Origin: Artocarpus heterophyllus
Taxonomy: Eukaryota > Streptophyta > Magnoliopsida > Rosales > Moraceae
Length of the DNA stretch: 64,000 bases
Assembly: GCA_025403435.1 (NCBI GenBank)
Contig: CM046348.1
Span: 38,245,534-38,309,533 of the forward strand
Reading direction: 5' to 3'
The translations under genes and the position numbers were made by a program. The notes under the pieces were generated by a model. It was not told where the DNA came from, searched no databases, and saw only the letters and a program-made list of their open reading frames with translations. Below, piece by piece: positions 11,652 through 24,600 of the stretch (the first letter of the stretch is position 1; the number at the start of each line of letters is the position of its first letter).

Positions 11652-12171
11652 TAAGGATGACAACAGAGTAGGATGGGATTGAAAAATGCTTTTCTGTTCT
11701 CATCCCATCCTCATCCCCTCCCCCATCTTAGTTATATATAAGCAAGGAGAGAGTTGAGGAATTTTTTTTTTTTCATAACCACCATAATTTTAACCAAAAT
11801 TTGAAAAAGTTAGAAACAAAAAGTAAGCTGAAATTATTCTTAAATTCAATACAATTTTTTGAAAGGAAATTCTATATAATTAATGTTTTCACAAAACAAA
11901 ATAAATTCTAATCAAACATATATGAAGAATAATATTATGATTAAGGTTAAACAAAATAAATTCTAATCAAACATATATGAAGAATAATATTATGATTAAG
12001 GTTAATACTCAAGGCAAGGGCAGGGAGTATTTCTTCCATCCGTTCCTACGACCTCTACTCAAGGATAAGAAGTTACTCCCATCTTGCTCCAAACCCGTCC
12101 CGTTTCATTAGGGGCAGTTCCTCGTGGGGCCATACTGGCTGAAAAAAAAAAAAAAAAAAACATCATCCCTA
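11652..12171. mobile_element. Ac-like (hAT) MITE, about 520 bp
   Basis: The left end reads TAAGGATGACAA. The right end, inverted, reads TAGGGATGATG. This resembles the TAGGGATGAAA terminus of maize Ac. The interior carries repeated catccc/gatggg words and a 55-bp tandem duplication. The 8-bp flanks do not match, so the insertion is old or its ends are displaced. Confidence 0.6.
11896..12005. repeat. Perfect tandem duplication, 2 x 55 bp
   Basis: The unit at 11896-11950 (starting acaaaataaattctaatc, ending gattaaggttaa) is repeated without change at 11951-12005, within the Ac-like MITE. Exact identity implies a recent duplication. Confidence 0.92.
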
Positions 12172-12329
12172 AAAAAGATCTTCTTGCCTTGCACTAGGTA
12201 ACGAGTCGGATTGTTCAAAAAAAACATTTTAAGACCCTTTTAGCTACCAAAATTATTTTTTTAATTAATGTGGAAAACGATAGCAGCTCAGCCTCCACTA
12301 ATAGGTAATGTAGTGTGTACGACAGTTGA

Positions 12330-13240
12330 TGGCGCTGTTTGGTAGTGTTTCTATTTTGGTTTCTGTTTTTGGAAAAAAATTGAGGATGGAAATATTTTAA
12401 GAAATGTGCTAGGACTATTTTTTAAATTGTGTTTCATTGTAAATTTTTAGTATTTTGTAGAAAATTTTTTGAACAATCTTTTAATGGTGTTAAATAATTT
12501 TTTAGCCCCATTCCCTTGCTCAGCCCCCACTGGCGACAGCCTAGCACCCACCAGCGATGACTCAGTCCCCACCCTAGATTGCAATTCGACGACCTAGCCC
12601 CCCTCAAAGACCAGCACCCCTCGAACCTAGACGCCAACTATACGACCCAGCCCCCACCCTCATCGACACACCAGCAAATCTCGTCGGTGCACTAGCAAAT
12701 CTCGATGGCCCCTCGCACCACCAACAATATCGATGGCTCCTTTGTAACTTAGAACACGCCTCCTCCGCTACTCCGACATGGGCGAGTGAATCGTGATTTG
12801 CTGGGCGGCGTGAGGAGAGATCGCAAGGTGGCCTCGCTAAGTCATGAGGTGGTGGGCATAGGGGTGCAATGGCGAGGCAATGGGATTTGGTTTGCGATGG
12901 TTTCACGGCAGTCGGTGGCTTCGATTCGCGTTGGTCATCTAGGTGGGCCAACTAGGGTCGCCAGGGTAAGTCAACTTGGGTTTGCCGGAAAGAGGGCGGG
13001 GTGGGAGAATGAGGGGGAGTGGTAGTGCTGGGAAGTAGGCTGTGCAGGGAAATAGAGGAAGAAAAGAATTGAAAACAAGTTTAAAAAAAAAATCTATAGA
13101 AAAGGTGGGATTTTTTAGAAAGTGTTTTCATTTTCATTTTTTCAGAATTGCTAACCAAACAACATTTTGAAACTATTTTCATTTTTTGTGTTTTTAAAAA
13201 TAGGAAAAATGTTTTTTTTAAAAAAAACAAACAGAACCGA
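12330..13240. mobile_element. Candidate non-autonomous DNA element with GC-rich core
   Basis: A GC-rich core (about 12500-13030) sits between AT-rich arms. The left arm begins ggcgctgtttggtagtgttt; the right arm read inverted has ggttctgtttgtttttttt and tgttgtttggttagcaattc. The layout resembles Mutator-like or other TIR elements, but I could not find a target duplication. Open frames in the core (minus 12434-12951, plus 12786-13025) are low-complexity Arg/Ser/Pro-rich readings with no domain. Confidence 0.35.
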
Positions 13241-15049
13241 TGAATTTTGTCATTTGACTAAAAGAGGATTTGGTGAATTTTATTGGTTAAAAGAGAATTT
13301 GGACTTTGGGGCAGTGGACCTTGTCAAACAGAGGAAGAGAAGACGCGTTTCACCTATCTTTGCGGCGGCTGAGAATGGAACTGTTTTCTCGTCTGATTTT
13401 CCTGTCTCCACCATGTAAGACCTATTCAAACTTTTTCATCTAAATGATGAGTTTTAGTCTAAAAGAGCAATATCAAGGAAGCTAGATATGAAGACAAAAT
13501 CTGAAATAGTAGAAAAAAGAAACAAAGAACTAAAATTTTTGAAGTCCTGAAATTTAAAATAAAATAATATAAACCCAATAATAACATTGTCACTGCCAAT
13601 TAGTTTAGCTCGTTAAAGAAAAATAATTCCAAATCCAGAATAGCCTGTGATTGACTAATAACTAGACTAGTGGATATTTAACAGTTTCTCTTCCTATGAA
13701 TTAATATTGGATAAAGAAAATTGTTTCGGCCTACTCTATATAATTCAATGTTAATGTTTGTAAATTTTAAGCCTCATTGCTCAAAATCAAAGAAATACAA
13801 TAAAGATACAATTTACCCTCTAAAAAACCAATAAGCATACATAAATTTAACATACGTATCACAAGGCCATATGAGATGAATATTATAAAAAGTGTCACCC
13901 TATAAGTATATTATACAGTGTCAGCGACAAAAATCACATGAAGGAACATCATTAGTAAAAATTAAATATGATATTTATTATATCTCAGTCCTGTTATAAT
14001 ATATTAAAAAAAACTCCACGTTTTTCTTTCGGAAATAAACATGCAACTACTCGCCCCTTCAACTTCATTTAAATAGTACGCGCGGCCAAAGCCTTTAGGC
14101 TAAAACAATACACGATGTTTGGCGAAAAGTGATTTAGATAACTTTTCAGTTATAAATAGTATAACGTTTTCACACGTTACAGTAACATAAAAAAATCACT
14201 ACAGTGTAAATTTTTTATATGCTGCAATAAAAACAGTTCTAACCAATGGTTCTGACCATCCTGCCAAACACTAGTTTAATATGTTTTTCTTCTTGTTGTA
14301 CTATGCAAACAGTTAAAAGTTGGTTGGTCACTTTGTTCAATTCAAACACCATAGTACATGAGACTTTTCTAATATTGTAGCATATATTTATTTTGTATTG
14401 CCGTGTGTAAGAGCTTTACACTATACCAACAAAAAGTTCTGCTTTAAACCTATTTTATCAAACATCATATTAATCATCCATTTAAATGATGGACAATTTA
14501 ATTTAAACCATAGATATTTGAGTAATGAAACTGTGAAAATGCACATTTTTTAAAGCTAAATATCAATATTTTGCATTAACATTTCTCATCAAATCCCTTA
14601 ATTATAGCATTTGTGTGATAATTAGTATTTTAGTGTGTTTATATGAAAGTATGTTTAAAAATGTACTTTAGTGTGTTTTATGTTTAATAATATTTTTAGT
14701 AATTTTTAAAATCATCTCTGTATATTTTATAATTAAATAGTTTGTAACTAATCAAAATTGTAAAAGTAACGTAGTGTGATTTTATTTTGAGCTCAATATA
14801 TTTGTAAATAAGTTTTGAGCTTGTAAATATGTTCCATTATATTTCTAATAATTTCTAAAAATATTCTTGAGTTTTAAAAAGTATATTTGTTAAGATTGTT
14901 AATTTTTGAAGTTTTTTTTTATTTTTAGTGATTTTTGTGTGTTTTATTATAAATTAAATATTTTTAATTATTGTAAAAAATTATGCTTTTAAAACAATTA
15001 ATTTTAGGTTGTTTCTTTTATTTTAGATTTTGAATCTACAAGAAAAACA
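13241..15049. other. AT-rich intergenic sequence
   Basis: No gene is supported. A possible small MITE lies at about 14114-14275, where gatgtttggcgaaaag on the left faces ccaaacactag on the right (inverted gtgtttgg). Its inverted ends are only about 9-10 bp. The remainder is AT-rich filler. Confidence 0.45.
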
Positions 15050-16650
15050 TAGAAAAAGAGGCAAAAACGGATCTCAAATGCATCAAAAATCAAAAGAAAA
15101 AATAAAAATATAGAAGTGACATGTGGCGCTCTTCCAGCGGCCGGATCAAAACCACCAAGCACATATGAGCCATCCACATACCCCCTTCTCCCATGGAAAC
15201 CAGTGCAACATACGCACGTGAGCGTCCTTTTTCCTCTGCCCGTTCTGCTTCCAATGACTCCTCCAACGGATGTTAGAAGTATAGCGGTCCTAGCATTCTT
15301 CAGCTGCCAGATCTGTCAAGTGTATACGTGATCTACAGCGTCCTTTCATTTTCATGTACAGGCACCACAGTATACTTCAAAGAAAAATCAGCATTTTAAG
15401 CTGGTTCACCTAAGAGAAAAAAAAAAGAAGAAAAAAAGTAAAAAAATATCAGATTTGAATCTGATTAAGAATAATAGGGCGGCAATTAACATTTCAAAAA
15501 AATCCCAAAATATTCTAAATTGCCATCCTACTCATTTTCAACCTAAAAATATCCTAATAAAATAATTAAAAATAATAAAAAATAAAAAAATCTTATAAAT
15601 ACTAACTCTTCTTCACCTATAAATACCCCCATGGCATGTGTTCTTCACTCTTTCTCTTTGTGATTTCTTTCCTTTTGTGAAAATGTAGTTCTGAGTTTAG
15701 TTTTAGTTTTAGTTTTCTTAGTTTCTAGTTTTATAATTTATGTAAAATATTCCTAGTTTATTATGCTTAGTAAAATTATATGTGTTTTAACCTTCAACAT
15801 ATCTATTTAAATTTTCTTTTTGTTGAGGAGAAGAGGGGAAATTCTGACGAAACTAAGGTAAATATTTTTAGTTTTTTATTGTTTTTTAAGTTGTTGTAAT
15901 GTCAAAATCATATTTAGAAAACTTATGATTTTCACATTAATTTAGCTAACACTCTTGCAAAATTAAGTTTTAATTTATCGTAAACATAGGCTAATACGGG
16001 TAATGCTTAAGAACGCTTTGATTATTTGAAGACAAGAAATGACATAGTAAATACTTAACTGTAAATTTTGTTGGTTATTTAGTTAGTTAATTTTGAAATG
16101 ATACTTACTGGTTAAAAATGAGTTTTTGATGTATTATAGGCATGAATTGGCACATTACTTGCTTGGTAACACTTCATTTATTGTAGATAAAAGATGGCAT
16201 ATTGCATACTTAAACCATTTTAATAGATAATTTGAGAGAAACAAAAACATATTTAAGTTAATTGTTAGAATTGAACCTTTAATCCTCAACATTTGTTAAA
16301 ATTGTTGTTTCTTTTAAGTTAATTTGCACTTATTAAAGTTTCATTTACCATTCTAGTTTAAGTCATATTTCTTGTTTTTGAAATTCCAAATATCATAGAA
16401 AAATCTAAAACTGAAAAAAGTAAAAAATGTGTAAATATTATAAATAAATTGTAAATAATTTTTAATCCTCAAAATTTTTAGCTAAAACTAATATAACTGA
16501 TATATTAGACTTTTACAATACTTTTTTCCTATGGGGTCGACCTTAGATTCACCGAATTTTATTTTTTGGACAACTTTATACTTGTGGTTATACTAGACTT
16601 GCACTTTTAGACCCAAACATTGAGTTGCTTTTATCAAGTTGAATTGACCA
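15050..16650 (+). mobile_element. LTR/leader relic of a long-leader gypsy-type element
   Basis: A GC-rich patch (15110-15340) precedes a TATA box (TATAAATA, 15619-15626) and a long, non-coding AT-rich stretch. It ends at about 16530-16610 with ggggtcgacc and a light tail (tacttgtggttatac). This order, TATA then AT-rich leader then a GGAxCGATACTC/ACTTGT-like block, repeats in three other relics in this window (17.4-18.5, 29.2-30.5 and 48.2-49.8 kb). Ends are approximate. Confidence 0.45.
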
Positions 16651-17399
16651 ACAAAAAGTATTAACGATTCATATTTTTTTTTTATAGATTTGAGCCCCAA
16701 TAATGCCATCTCATGTTTGTTTTAACAACTTCTTAGGGTTACCCATGGGATGTTAATTCTGCACCATTACATGTAAGGTAGAACAAATTCTATAACCTAT
16801 AAATTCAAATGCGCATCATAAATTTATGAGTTAACAAGATTCTATTTCATGCAAGCCAGCCTAAAATGATTTAATCAAACAGACTGATAAACATATGGTG
16901 AGTTTTCGTAAATTCCATCTACTAAAAAAAAATATTTTGATGTGTAAGAAAGAAAGGGGAAGGGAAAGTTAAGAGAATATTAGGCTTTGTCAATTTAAAT
17001 TGGTTAGGAAAAGAATAGTTGCACTAATTGTTAAAAAATAATATATAAGTGATAGTATAAATAATTTTTAAATTTTGTTTATTGTATCATGATTGAACAC
17101 ATTTTATAAAATGTGATAAACATCAATATTAAATGTGTGACATTAATTTTCTCTAGGCAAAGCTAAATATAACATGCACGAAAATTATTAATATCTATAT
17201 AAATACAATACAAGAGTAATATCAAGATTTATTAAGCTTCCTAAAATTTAAGGTGTAAGAAAATGAAGAATTTTACAATATAATATGAAATAAAATTTTG
17301 TATTTATCTATTAGATCCATATATCAGAGCCAATAATTTTGTATACTTTCTAGTATTTTGATATGATTTTAACCCGAATTTAGGTGGAGAAACTTCAAC

Positions 17400-18482
17400 T
17401 AATTAATTATTGTATATTGGCTCTGTGGTGCTTGGACCTGATTGGGAAATTCGTCCACCCCAAATTTTAACCATAATTTTTTTCTATTTGCTCAAGGCTT
17501 ATAAATAGGACTTTATTAGGTTATTTCAGGGAAGCCTAATCCCTTAAACTAGAGAGCCAACGAGAACCACATAGTCAATTTTATGAGCATTTTATTTTTC
17601 TTTTAGTTTAGAATTTTGTTTTCAATAAATACAAGAGAGAAGGCAACTTAAAGATTAAGAAAAGGGATTGAAGATTGGAGAGTCAAGTTTGAAGAATTGT
17701 GACACCTCCACATGAAATTTTCTTTCCAATTTTCTTACCTTTGTATTTTTGTTATTTGAAATGTTGACCCTTGATTTGTGTTTATTTTAGAGCTATGAAA
17801 TTACTAAATTTATTTCAATCTTATTTCATTTATTTTTTGTTTCAAATAATTAATTTTCTCTAAGAATTTATTATTCATGGTTGTTGTTAATTTCACCATT
17901 TTTAATGCTTTTAATTGCTTGATTACCAATTAATTGTTTTGAAGACCTAGTTTGAAACCCCAAAAACAGATCTTTATGAATAACTTATTGTAAAATTAAC
18001 CGTAAAGTTTATGCGACATTCAATGATAAAAGTATGACTTGCATGATTAATTAAGGGAGTCATAAATCGTAATGAGTCTTTATAATAGTGGAATGCATAT
18101 TAAGCAATAGTCGGTTTACATGTTAGAGATAGTTTTAATATTATCCCCAGAAGGAACATTAGATAGTTTAGGGTTTCTCATTTTAACACGTGATTCATAG
18201 GCGACGTAAGTAACAATAATGAATTAAATTAGATTAGTTTTAGTGAAATGAGATGCCTTAGTCTTTTATTTATTTAAGTAGTTTTTTATTTTGTTTTATT
18301 ATTTTCTATGTTAATTTATTTTCGATCATTCAAATAATTTTAAGTTAACTAATTTTGGTACTTAACTAATTGATCACAATCCTTATAGGAACAATACTCT
18401 TTTGTAATTTTATTACTTGTTGCAATTTGTACATCTGTGAAAATTCAAATCATAATTCGGCTATAGTTCTCATTGTTGGTCT
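17400..18482 (+). mobile_element. Long-leader gypsy-type LTR relic, plus strand
   Basis: TATAAATA stands at 17500-17507. It is followed by a leader with gaagaattgtgacacctcca (17692-17711) and, near the end, aggaacaatactc and attacttgttgcaa. The same landmarks in the same order occur inverted at 30.0-29.2 kb and 49.1-48.2 kb, so the three are members of one LTR group. The region has no coding capacity. The left boundary is uncertain. Confidence 0.55.
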
Positions 18483-18950
18483 AGGAGAACTCATAAAAAA
18501 AAAAAAGCACAAAAACTCTAATTTATTCAAAAGTTTTAATTTTTTTTAAATGTCAATGCAAACAACAAAACAAAATTTTAATTTTCCGCCCAAACTTAAT
18601 ATGCACAAAATTCGCAATGTGTAGAAAGTCAAGAAAAATGGGAAAGTTTAAGAGAACTCCATTCTTTGGTTCTCCTTTGTGCTTAAGCATGGTTTGATAT
18701 CCTTGAAACTCTTTCATGCTTCTTGTGTCTTTAAGTCCTAATGGCTCCACCACTTGCGCCTAGAAAAGCAAACAGCAAAGCTGAGTAAAAAATTCTTAAA
18801 ATTTTAAACTAAAACTAAAATTCAAAGAAAAAAGAAAAAGTTTGGAGAATTTGGTTTACTTCCTAAGAAGCTTTTGGTTTAAAATCGTTGGCTTAACTTT
18901 AGAGAAGTGCACATGAAAGAGCTACTTTTGCCCATAGTAGGTGTCATATG
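18483..18950. mobile_element. Gypsy-type internal fragment at the left flank of copia A
   Basis: AT-rich sequence between the plus-strand LTR relic and the copia insertion site. The minus strand has a 66-codon frame (18753-18553) without a known domain. It ends at the ATATG duplicated by the copia insertion, so 28114 onward was originally adjacent. Confidence 0.4.
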
Positions 18951-20790
18951 TGTTGGAAAAGCAATACGCAGTGAAAATTTTAAAAATTTTTAATTAGAGT
19001 ATTTTCTAAAACACAAGTTTGATGCGCATTATGCATAAATTAACTAGATCTCACTAACCTTGTATGCCGAAGAGCCCCTACAATCTGTGAAAAGAAAGGC
19101 ATTCCAAAAGAGCCTTAACCAACTGGTCTTCCTTGCTATTTTCTATCCATGATCAGTATGTATGTGGGCACACCTCGTATAGCTCTTCCTCGGTGACCCT
19201 CCTTCCAACCAATTGAGAAAACCCAGAACTAACATTCGAGATTTGTGAACAATAGCTCTTTAGGGAGTTTCAAAGACTCACAGACTAGACTACTCACTCT
19301 AATTTCTTAACTGATCTAAATAACTTAGAAAGCTCACTCCCTATTTATAGAGGTCATCCTATGGTTGGTTATTATTTGATAAGGCCACAAAAATTCAAAT
19401 CTGGATCAATATCTAATAAAATCGCGTAAAAATGCATGATCAAATTATGCTTCGGCTTGAAAATTGACCTGCTAAACTTATGATAAATGATCCCTATAGA
19501 TCTTTTGTTTCCCACATGAGATTCTTTGGATAAAGCCTTAGTTTTAAGTCAAATAACCCAATAGAGAAGTTATCTAATTAAAATAGTCATATTTAGATAA
19601 TCTTTAGGAAAATAAATATTTCTGATAATTTAACAAGTTTATCTTGAATTAATTTACACAAATTAATTTAACCGATAAACAGACATGAACCAATTTATGG
19701 GAAAAGCATACTGTATTGTTACAAGATTTATTATAAGTTAGCAAAGGGGACCTAATAGACCTACATAGTTCAAGCTCCTGATAATTATAAAACCTAATAT
19801 CCCATGTATATGTTTCATAATTATCAACTATAACGCTACTCCACTAAAAGCTTAAAGCTGTACTCTCGAACTATATAAAATTATGAAGCCCGAATAGCTA
19901 AGTATCTATGATATATCATAATGTATCGCATCCCGATAGGATATCCATAATCGGCTTAAGAATAAATTATGTCTTACTTTCTTGATTATTTTTCTCTTAC
20001 GTTCTATTATCTCACTATCAGAAAACTTACCATCCAATGATAGTATTCCATTAGGTTACACCTATGTATCCAAATGGATGAGCGCTTCAATCTTCCAATT
20101 ATAAGATAACGCATATAAGAGGATATCATCAACTCCTAAAAAGGGAGATATGGATTCCAGATCTATGAATAACAGGTCTACGCTATCAAGAGTCACGTCT
20201 CCAATATATCGGCATGCGTACCAATATAAAATATGGATATCACCCTTTGGTACATCAAAAGACATAAGTCAAGATAATAGGCCCACAATTCATCTCAAGA
20301 TTAAGACACAACACATGTGACTATCTAAAGTGAATTGCTTTCCGGAGACAGAATTATTAATCCAAATTAATTACACTTTATGTCCTGATCTAATACATCA
20401 TCACCTATAACAATGTACTAATATTTCTATTTATGGAGTCCACCTTCGATGGTCAAGATAGACTATCTCCTGTTAGTGATATAGACAATATAATAATCTT
20501 TGCATGAATAAAGTACCTAACTTTATTCCCTCGATTGCGGATCTTATGATTTAGACCTTCACCTTTAGAATCATGTCTTTCGCATAATTTGTCCATCATA
20601 TGCCTGATTCTAAAGGTGTAGACCGACAGTCTCAGACTTTTATTTGCTTATTTGCTTATCATACATCCAATAAATATGAACGTAATAAGAACAACAATTT
20701 GGTATATGAATAATAAATAAATTCTTTATTGAAAAAAATGTCTCCAAAAATATATTATATTTTTACTTCTTAGGGTATACGTGTCTAACA
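18951..20790 (-). repeat. 3' LTR of copia family A (1840 bp)
   Basis: It is bounded by TGTTGG and CTAACA. It aligns along its length with 26266-28113, 31088-33062 and 62620-64000. Conserved landmarks include the aactggtcttcct region near 19120, gtgtgggcaca-type words, ctccactaaaagctta (19840-19855) and tatccaaatgg (20067-20077). Confidence 0.9.
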
Positions 20791-20807
20791 ATCTCTCACT
20801 TGCACTA
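20791..20807 (-). promoter_or_regulatory. Polypurine tract of copia A
   Basis: On the minus strand the sequence directly before the 3' LTR is tagtgcaagtgagagat. It is purine-rich and corresponds to the aagtgggagat tract in the related family B element. It would prime plus-strand DNA synthesis. Confidence 0.75.
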
Positions 20808-20829
20808 AGTGAGTAAATATGACAAATCT

Positions 20830-23330
20830 TGCATCCCCATAACTTCCACATGCCTCTCAAAATCACTCACAGTTAGTGTCTTTGTAAATGGATCAGCTAA
20901 ATTGTCCTCGAATACAATTTTGCATATAGTAACATGCCTATCCTCAATGAGGTCCTTTATCGCATGATACTTCTAATCAATATGCTCACTTTTCTTGTGA
21001 AATCTTCCTTCACACTTCTCCAAACCATGGCACCGCTGCCTAGAGTAAACAGAAAACCCAAAGTCTATCTTCTAGAATCCAAACAGGATTGGAAATCTGA
21101 GTCAGTGTACCCTAGAGATGTTAAATCCTCACCCAAATACACAAGCATATACCCTCAAGTCCTTCTTAGGTACTTGAAAATATGCTTGACCATAACCCAA
21201 TGGTTCGATCCTGGATCCAACTGAAATCAAATTACTATCCTGACTACATAACTAATATCTGGTCATATACAAAGCGTGGCATGCATAAGACTACCCACTG
21301 CTAAAGCATAAGGCACCTTTTTCATGTATTATCATAAGGCACCTTTTTCATGTATTATCTTTCCTCATCAGACCTTGGTGAGCTTTGCTTAGAAAGAGTA
21401 ATTCCAGACATAGATGGTTGCCCACCTTTCTTAGAATCCTACATTACATACCTTTTGAGAATTTTATTTATGTAGCCCGCTTAGAATAAAGCTATCATTT
21501 TGTTCTTCCTATCCCAAAAGATCTGCATACCTAGAACATATTTAGCTTCACCTAAGTCTTTTATATCAAACTGCTTGGTCAACTATAATTTGACCGTTGA
21601 CAACACCCTAATGTCATTACTAATTAGCAGAATGTCATTTACATAGAGCAATAGAAAAACCACTTTCCCATCCTTAATGTGTTTGTAAACACATGGTTCA
21701 TCCACATTTCGTGCAAATCCATAAGTCTTGATCACTTAATCAAACCTTATGTTCCAAGAATGGGAAGCCTGCTTAAGTCCATAAATTAACTTTAGCAGCT
21801 TGCAAACCTTACACTCTTGACCCTTAGCCTTGAACTCATTTGGTTGTACTATATAAATGGACTCATCAAGATAGCCATTCAAAAAAGTCGTCTTAACATC
21901 CATTTGCCAAATCTTGCAGTCGAAAGCGGCAGCTATGGACAAGAGAATGCGGATGGACTTAAGCATAGATACAGGCAAAATGGTTTCCTCATAATCGATT
22001 CCTTTCTTTTGCATGTAACCCTTAGCTACTAGTCTAGCCTTATATGTTTTGACTTTTCTATTTACTTCTCTTTTTCTCTTATAGATCCACTTATACCCTA
22101 TGGGTTTTACCCGTTCGGGAAGATCCACAAGTTCCTAAACCTGATTAGTTTCTATAGACTTCATCTCAGTGTCCATAGCTTTTGTCTAGAGTTTCGAATC
22201 AATATCCTCTATAGCCTCTTAGTAATGTAAGGATTCCTGTCATGTTCAATCAGTTCTGGTAAAAAGGCCTTACCATTGTACATATACCTCTCGGATTGAC
22301 GCCCAATCCTCCTGCTACGCCGAAGCCCCTTAGTTTGTTGTTCGATTGATTTTTTTATACTAATTGGAACGGTTTCATTTGGAACCCTTGGAGTGATCGA
22401 ATCACTCGCCAACTCCTCGAGCGCCACTTTGCTTTGAGGTTTAAAGTTGTCCATGTAACTTTCCTCAAGGAATGTTGCATTAGTTTAAACCATTATTTTA
22501 TTTTTGTTTGGGTTTAGGCCCTTTTGGATATCCTACAAACACAACAAACTTTCGAACATGCTTCCAACTTATTCGCTTCCTTAAACAGGATATGAGCCAG
22601 ACATCCCTATATGCAAATATGGTTTAAGGATGTCCTTTTCCCCATCCACAACTCATGAGGAGTTTTAAGAACCGATTTTGAAGGCACATTGTTCAAAAGA
22701 TAAAATGCAGTTTGTAGTGCATATCCCCAAAAGGATAAAGGTAATGATGAATAACTCATTACGGATCTGACCATGTCCAAACAAAGTCCTATTCCTTCTC
22801 ATAACTATGCCATTCTACTGCTGAGTGCCTGATGAAATCAAATAGGATAAAATCCCATTCTCTAATAAATGTTCTAAGAACTCATTAGAAAGGTATTCAC
22901 CACCTTAATCGGATCGAAATGCCTTTATGGGCCTACCTAATTGCTTTTTCACTTTAGCCTGAAACTCTCTAAACTTGTCATAAGTTTCACTTTTATGGTG
23001 CACTAAGTACACATTCCCATACCTTGAGTAATCATCAATAAAAGTGACAAAATACTCATACTCTCCTTGCACCTGGATGCTCATAGGTCCATAAACATCG
23101 CTATGCATAAGTTCTAGAACCCCTTCGGCCCTATTTCCTTTAGACCCAAATGCTCTTTTGGTCATTTTACCCTCCAAACAAGATTCATATTATGGTATGC
23201 ATTCCACCTTTAAGTGACTTAAAGGTCTATCCTTTACCAACCTTTGAATTCTATTTAGGTTAACATGACCTAGTCACAAATGCCAAAGATAAGTCTTATT
23301 AGAGTGAGAAGTTTGAAGTTTTTTCCAATT
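20830..23330 (-). pseudogene. Copia family A pol remnant (integrase, reverse transcriptase, RNase H)
   Basis: Reading leftward on the minus strand: GAG-pre-integrase and integrase fragments at about 23330-22480 (CLEGKMTKRAF-like start, FIDDYSRYGNVYLVHHKSE), a linker piece at 22454-22209, then reverse transcriptase at 22128-21240 (YKWIYKRKREVNRK, WQMDVKTTFLNGYL, LKLIYGLKQASHSW). The catalytic YVDD box reads YVND near 21640, a loss of one metal-binding aspartate. Stops and frameshifts separate the blocks. RNase H remains reach about 20830. It is clearly related to the family B polyprotein at 54325-58314 but much older. Confidence 0.88.
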
Positions 23331-24600
23331 ATTATCATTAACCTCAGTGTTAAGTAGTAAGTCCATCTTAGATTTGATAAAGTATAGATTGTTTTGCATC
23401 TATCCATCATAGATAAAAGATTCATTTTCATGAGTCACCACTTTATTATTAAAAGAAACTACCTAAGAGTCTTTAAATAAAAAAGCTACTGAAATTAAAT
23501 TCCTTTTTAGTTTAGGAACACAAAAACATTCTCGTAAAACTAAATTGCTATAATTATCAAAATAGAGATAGACATCTCCCATTGCTTTAGCCAACACTAA
23601 GGATCTATCGCCCATCCGAAGCATAAAGTCTTCATGTAGCAGACTTCTCGTTTCTTTAAAACTATATAGAGAAACACATACATGATTAGTTGCTCTAGAA
23701 TCTATGACATAAGCATCATTGGATTCCTTAACCCAACAAGTTTCAATAACCAGAAGATCACACCTACACCCTTGGGAATGAAAGTTCTTGCAATTCTTCT
23801 TGATGTGACCGACCTTATGGCAGAAAAAGCATTCAGCTTCTTTAGGTTCTTCTTTTTCTTCTTCTTGTTCTTGCCATTCACAAGAATAGAAGACTTCCTG
23901 TTTTTAGCTCGTTGCTTCTTTCCATTCCCTAGGTTAGGATTAGAACCATACATAGCCGCCAAGTTAGTCTCGCCACCAACAGGAGTTTCCCTGATCAGAT
24001 TTTCAAACTCTTGTAACTGCTTCATTAGCTCAATCAAAGTCATATACTGTCTATTGCTTAAATTAAATGTAGCTCTAATTAGAATAAACTCCTTAGGTAG
24101 AGTCTCAAAGACCCTAATCACCTATGTTTTAACATCTATGTCAGCCCCATTGGTTTGAGCCTCTGCCAGGTAACCCATGACCAACATCATATGCTCTTTC
24201 ACAGGAGTCCTTGATCTTTGTTTATAGTTTAGAAGTTTTCGAAAGTGCCCCTTGCCATTTTGTTAGGGCCTCGCCTTCAAATATGTCTTCAAGATTATCT
24301 AAGATTTGCTTTGCAGTCTCATAATCTTCATGTTGAGCTTGCAACATGTTATTCATGGCGGCCATAACATAACAACAGGCCTGATTATTAGCATCTTTTT
24401 AGCGATCATACGTTTGGATTTGCTCATTATTGGAATCTCCCGTAGGCTTGGGAGGACACGATGTTGTCAGTACAAATTTCAGTTTCTCAAAGGATAGAAT
24501 GATATTCATGTTTCGTTTTCAATCATTAAAATTATCATCGATTAATTGGTTTTTATCGAGTATCAAAGATAAAGTAGTTTTTGATATTTTGTATCTACAA
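23331..24600 (-). pseudogene. Copia family A gag and protease remnant
   Basis: On the minus strand, gag begins near 24600 (QLIDDNFND followed by a stop, then KRNMNIILSFEKLKFVL). It continues through LPKEFILIRATFNLSN to a zinc knuckle CFFCHKVGHIKKNC at about 23840-23799. The protease site is altered to VIDSRATNHVC near 23700 (DSG changed to DSR). Several stops interrupt the frame. Confidence 0.85.

Noticed and set aside
12434..13025. Several open frames of 67-115 codons on both strands in a GC-rich block
   Set aside because: They are Arg/Ser/Pro-rich, overlap on opposite strands, have no domain or splice context, and sit in the core of a probable DNA element.
12330..13240. Full Mutator-like element call with target duplication
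   Set aside because: Only loose similarity of the arms was seen and no 9-bp flank match, so it was kept as a low-confidence candidate.
15116..15331. 71-codon plus-strand frame in a GC-rich patch
   Set aside because: No domain, and it precedes a TATA box in an LTR-like relic, so it is probably promoter sequence.
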